The translations under genes and the position numbers were made by a program. Below the pieces are notes generated by a model that did no database searches, was not told where the DNA came from, and was given only the letters and a program-made list of their open reading frames with translations. From positions 3,547 through 18,370 of the forward strand of contig PMMN01000074.1 of assembly GCA_003162235.1 (NCBI GenBank): 14,824 nucleotides of DNA. The letters are read 5' to 3'. Source of the DNA: Actinomycetota bacterium. GTDB lineage: Bacteria > Actinomycetota > Thermoleophilia > Gaiellales > Gaiellaceae. This document shows positions 12,790 to 14,824 of the stretch, in pieces; the stretch's first letter is position 1; each line of letters starts with the position of its first letter.

Positions 12790-13842
12790 ATGGGTAGCCT
12801 CGGCTCTCTCTTTCTCGTTCTCATTTTCGCGGCGGGAGCCGCTGCCACCTGGGTCGCCGGCACCAGCCTCGCCAAGAGCACCGACGCTCTAGACAACCGC
12901 TTCAACCTTGGCGATGCGATCGGTGGAATGGTTCTACTCTCGATCGCCGGCACTCTGCCCGAGATAGCGATCACGGTTTCGGCCGCCATGCAGGGGCACC
13001 TCGGCCTCGCCGCCGGCAACCTGATCGGCGGGATCGCGATCCAGACAATGGTTTTGATCATCTGCGACGCGACCGCCGGTCGCAAAAGCGCGCTCACCTA
13101 TCTCGTCGGCTCGCTCATTCCAGTGCTGGAAGCGCTACTCGTCGTCCTCGTCGTCTCGATCGTGCTGATGGGCGCGCTGCTCAAACCGTCGGTTGCGATC
13201 GGGCCTGTGAGCCCGGCCTCGCTCGCCATCGTCGTCGTCTGGATCTGCGGCATCATCGTCATCAACCGCTTCAGAAAGGCGCCGGGCTGGGAAACGGTCG
13301 CACCGGGAAGCCAGCCTGGACGTCCACACCGGCGCGTTAAGCACCCGAAGGTCGCTACGCCGCACACGGGCAAGTCCACTTGGCGAGTCGCGCTCTACTT
13401 CCTCGCTGCCTGCGTTGTCACTCTCGTCGCTGGCGTCTTTCTCCAGATCACGGGTAGCGATCTCGCCGGTCGGGCTGGCATCAACGGCGTCATCTTCGGC
13501 GCAACGGTGCTTGCTCTAGCGACCGCGCTTCCCGAGATCAGCTCGGGAATAAGCGCTGTTCGTTTGGGCGATCACGGTCTCGCCATGGGCGACATCTTCG
13601 GCGGCAACGCCTTCCAGGTTTGTCTCTTCCTCGTCGCCGACCTGATCGCAATGAAACCGGTCTTGCCGACGGCCGGACATCCGAACAGCTGGCTGGCGAT
13701 CCTCGGGATCGGCCTCACATCCGTCTACGCGATCGGAATCGTCTTCCGGCCCAAACGCTGTTACCTCCGGCTCGGCGCCGACTCGCTCCTCGTGATCGTT
13801 CTCTTTGCTCTCGGGATAGCCGGGCTGGTGACGATCCACTAG
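12790..13842 (+). CDS. CaCA-family cation exchanger with altered ion-site residues
   Basis: A 350-residue integral membrane protein of the Ca2+/cation antiporter superfamily, built from two inverted halves around a hydrophilic loop (about 163-197, rich in H, K, R and P). The alpha-repeats are visible: alpha-1 at 44-88, with AGTLPE (Glu58) and AAGNLIGGIAIQ; alpha-2 at 232-280, with ATALPE (Glu249) and AMGDIFGGNAFQ. The two glutamates central to Ca2+ transport are kept. Other ligand positions differ from typical exchangers: the Ser of GSN is Gly in both halves (81, 272), and the Asn/Asp 27 residues after each Glu is Gln (85, 276). Family membership is solid, but the transported ion is uncertain. 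The ribosome-binding site is weak. It stands alone between the ABC exporter and cysteine synthase genes. Confidence 0.85.
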   Translation: MGSLGSLFLVLIFAAGAAATWVAGTSLAKSTDALDNRFNLGDAIGGMVLLSIAGTLPEIAITVSAAMQGHLGLAAGNLIGGIAIQTMVLIICDATAGRKSALTYLVGSLIPVLEALLVVLVVSIVLMGALLKPSVAIGPVSPASLAIVVVWICGIIVINRFRKAPGWETVAPGSQPGRPHRRVKHPKVATPHTGKSTWRVALYFLAACVVTLVAGVFLQITGSDLAGRAGINGVIFGATVLALATALPEISSGISAVRLGDHGLAMGDIFGGNAFQVCLFLVADLIAMKPVLPTAGHPNSWLAILGIGLTSVYAIGIVFRPKRCYLRLGADSLLVIVLFALGIAGLVTIH

Positions 13843-13947
13843 CGCCGCGGGGCTTTCACGCCCAGCAACCCACTTCGCTACCCGGAGTGGAATCGGCCGG
13901 CGAGGGAAATACGCACTTTCGCGGCGACACAGGTACTGCGATCGCGT

Positions 13948-13975
13948 TTGAAATCGGTCTAATCATCGGTATACT
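13948..13975 (+). promoter_or_regulatory. Sigma-70-type promoter of the cysteine synthase gene
   Basis: TTGAAA (13948-13953), 16 bases, TATACT (13970-13975), the best vegetative promoter match in the window. The start would be near 13982, leaving a leader of about 65 bases. Two ATCGGT direct repeats (13953-13958 and 13965-13970) fill the spacer and could be a binding site for a regulator. Confidence 0.65.
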
Positions 13976-13995
13976 TCGCAAAGCAACTATAGAAA

Positions 13996-14052
13996 ATGAA
14001 GTGGCTTCGCGGATGTAGCTACGCAAGCGAGCTCCCGGAAGGAGAGCAATGA
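13996..14052 (+). CDS. 18-codon upstream ORF overlapping the cysteine synthase start
   Basis: ATG at 13996 opens the frame [18 protein letters not shown], which stops at TGA 14050-14052, overlapping the next gene's ATG (14049-14051) as ATGA. It begins about 14 bases after the predicted transcription start and lacks a clear ribosome-binding site. Codon 7 is Cys. It could be a leader peptide coupling cysteine synthase translation to ribosome progress, but with a single Cys codon this is speculative, and it may be fortuitous. Confidence 0.35.
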   Translation: MKWLRGCSYASELPEGEQ

Positions 14053-14824
14053 AGATCGCCGACGATGTTGCCCAGCTGGTCGGGAACACCCCGCTCGTGC
14101 GCCTGCGGCGCATCTCGGAGGAGAGCGGCGCCCGAGCTGTCGCAAAACTCGAGTTTTTCAACCCCGGCGGTAGCGTCAAGGACAGGATCGGCGTCTCGAT
14201 GATCGACGCCGCCGAGCGCGAGGGCCTGATCAAGCCGGACACGATCGTACTCGAGCCGACGAGCGGTAATACCGGCATCGCTCTCGCCCTCGTCTGCGCA
14301 GCGCGCGGCTACAAATGCACCCTCGTCATGCCCGAGACGTTCAGCAAGGAAAGGCGCATGCTGCTTCGCGCCTACGGTGCCGAGCTCGTGCTCACGCCCG
14401 GCGCGGAGGGCATGCCCGGCGCGATCCGAAAAGCCGAGGAGATGGTCGCCGCCGACAAGCGCTACTTCATTCCCCAGCAGTTCGAGAACCCGGCCAACCC
14501 CGAGGTGCACCGGCGCACGACTGCGGAGGAGATCTGGCGCGACACCGACGGCGAGGTGGACATCGTCGTCGCCGGGATCGGGACTGGCGGGACGATCACC
14601 GGCGTCGGCGAAGCCCTAAGGGAGAAAAAGCCCGAGCTTCGTCTCGTCGCGGTCGAGCCCGACGCCTCGCCTGTTCTCTCCGGCGGTGCCAGGGGGCCGC
14701 ACGTAATCCAGGGTATCGGCGCCGGCTTCGTGCCGGACGTGCTCAACACCAAGATCTACGACGAGATCGTGCGCGTGACCAACGAGGACGCATTCGCCAG
14801 CGCTCGCCGGATCGCACGCGAAGA
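14049..14824 (+). CDS. cysK: Cysteine synthase (O-acetylserine sulfhydrylase), 3' end outside the window
   Basis: The first 258 codons of a PLP enzyme that makes cysteine from O-acetylserine and sulfide. The start is supported by AAGGAGAG five bases before the ATG. Motifs in order are VGNTPLVRL (11-19); [12 protein letters not shown] (36-47), in which Lys44 carries the PLP; the substrate-binding TSGNTG loop (71-76); and the phosphate-binding glycine loop [10 protein letters not shown] (about 177-186). The [12 protein letters not shown] segment follows near 222-233. The usual length is about 305-320 residues, so some 50 are missing at the window edge. CysK and CysM-like forms are hard to separate, and cystathionine beta-synthase also shares this domain. 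A promoter and a short upstream ORF precede it. Confidence 0.93.
   Translation, partial: MKIADDVAQLVGNTPLVRLRRISEESGARAVAKLEFFNPGGSVKDRIGVSMIDAAEREGLIKPDTIVLEPTSGNTGIALALVCAARGYKCTLVMPETFSKERRMLLRAYGAELVLTPGAEGMPGAIRKAEEMVAADKRYFIPQQFENPANPEVHRRTTAEEIWRDTDGEVDIVVAGIGTGGTITGVGEALREKKPELRLVAVEPDASPVLSGGARGPHVIQGIGAGFVPDVLNTKIYDEIVRVTNEDAFASARRIARE

Noticed and set aside
13982..14048. Riboswitch in the cysteine synthase leader
   Set aside because: The leader is about 65 bases, too short and lacking conserved elements of the SAM or other sulfur-related riboswitches I know.

Overview
The window is GC-rich bacterial chromosome. Codon use strongly favours G/C at third positions, and the gene families point to a deep-branching actinobacterium, possibly Thermoleophilia (Solirubrobacterales/Gaiellales type). 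The evidence is a MarP-like CvpA-protease fusion, a FliA/WhiG-type sigma factor, a DrrAB-type ABC exporter, a PQQ-repeat secreted protein and small secreted lipocalin-like proteins. The lineage is an inference from gene content; no 16S gene is present.

Layout. Positions 1-86 (-) hold the first codons of a TrpB2-like tryptophan synthase beta chain. Positions 348-734 (-) encode a small exported protein of unknown function, back to back with a DUF1059 protein (848-1027, +). A tRNA-Asp(GTC) lies at 1302-1375 (-) with a credible promoter. Two strong hairpins (1552-1634) lead into a MarP-like membrane serine protease (1652-2794, +). The next 678 bases have no gene but are full of stem-loops, including three consecutive hairpins with related loops (3277-3410).

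Positions 3473-9265 form a signalling block. On the minus strand are a FliA/WhiG sigma factor (5454-6266) and, downstream of it, a 611-residue two-TM acidic repeat protein (3473-5308) with its own likely promoter. Divergently, on the plus strand, are an HD-GYP response regulator predicted to degrade cyclic-di-GMP (6454-7713), a 92-residue orphan (7829-8107) and a CheB-like protein (8141-9265). The CheB-like protein has lost its catalytic histidine and several receiver signature residues. A sequence resembling the sigma-28/WhiG consensus (TAAA-N16-ACCGATAA, 7773-7800) sits just upstream of the orphan and CheB-like pair. The sigma factor may therefore drive part of its own neighbourhood, with c-di-GMP turnover encoded in between.

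The rest carries a secreted PQQ-type beta-propeller (9316-10674, -), a divergently oriented two-gene ABC exporter (10806-12676, +), a CaCA-family cation exchanger with unusual ion-site residues (12790-13842, +) and the first 258 codons of cysteine synthase (14049 to the window end, +). The cysteine synthase gene is preceded by a good promoter and an 18-codon upstream ORF whose stop overlaps its start. No insertion sequence, integrase, phage gene or CRISPR array was seen.
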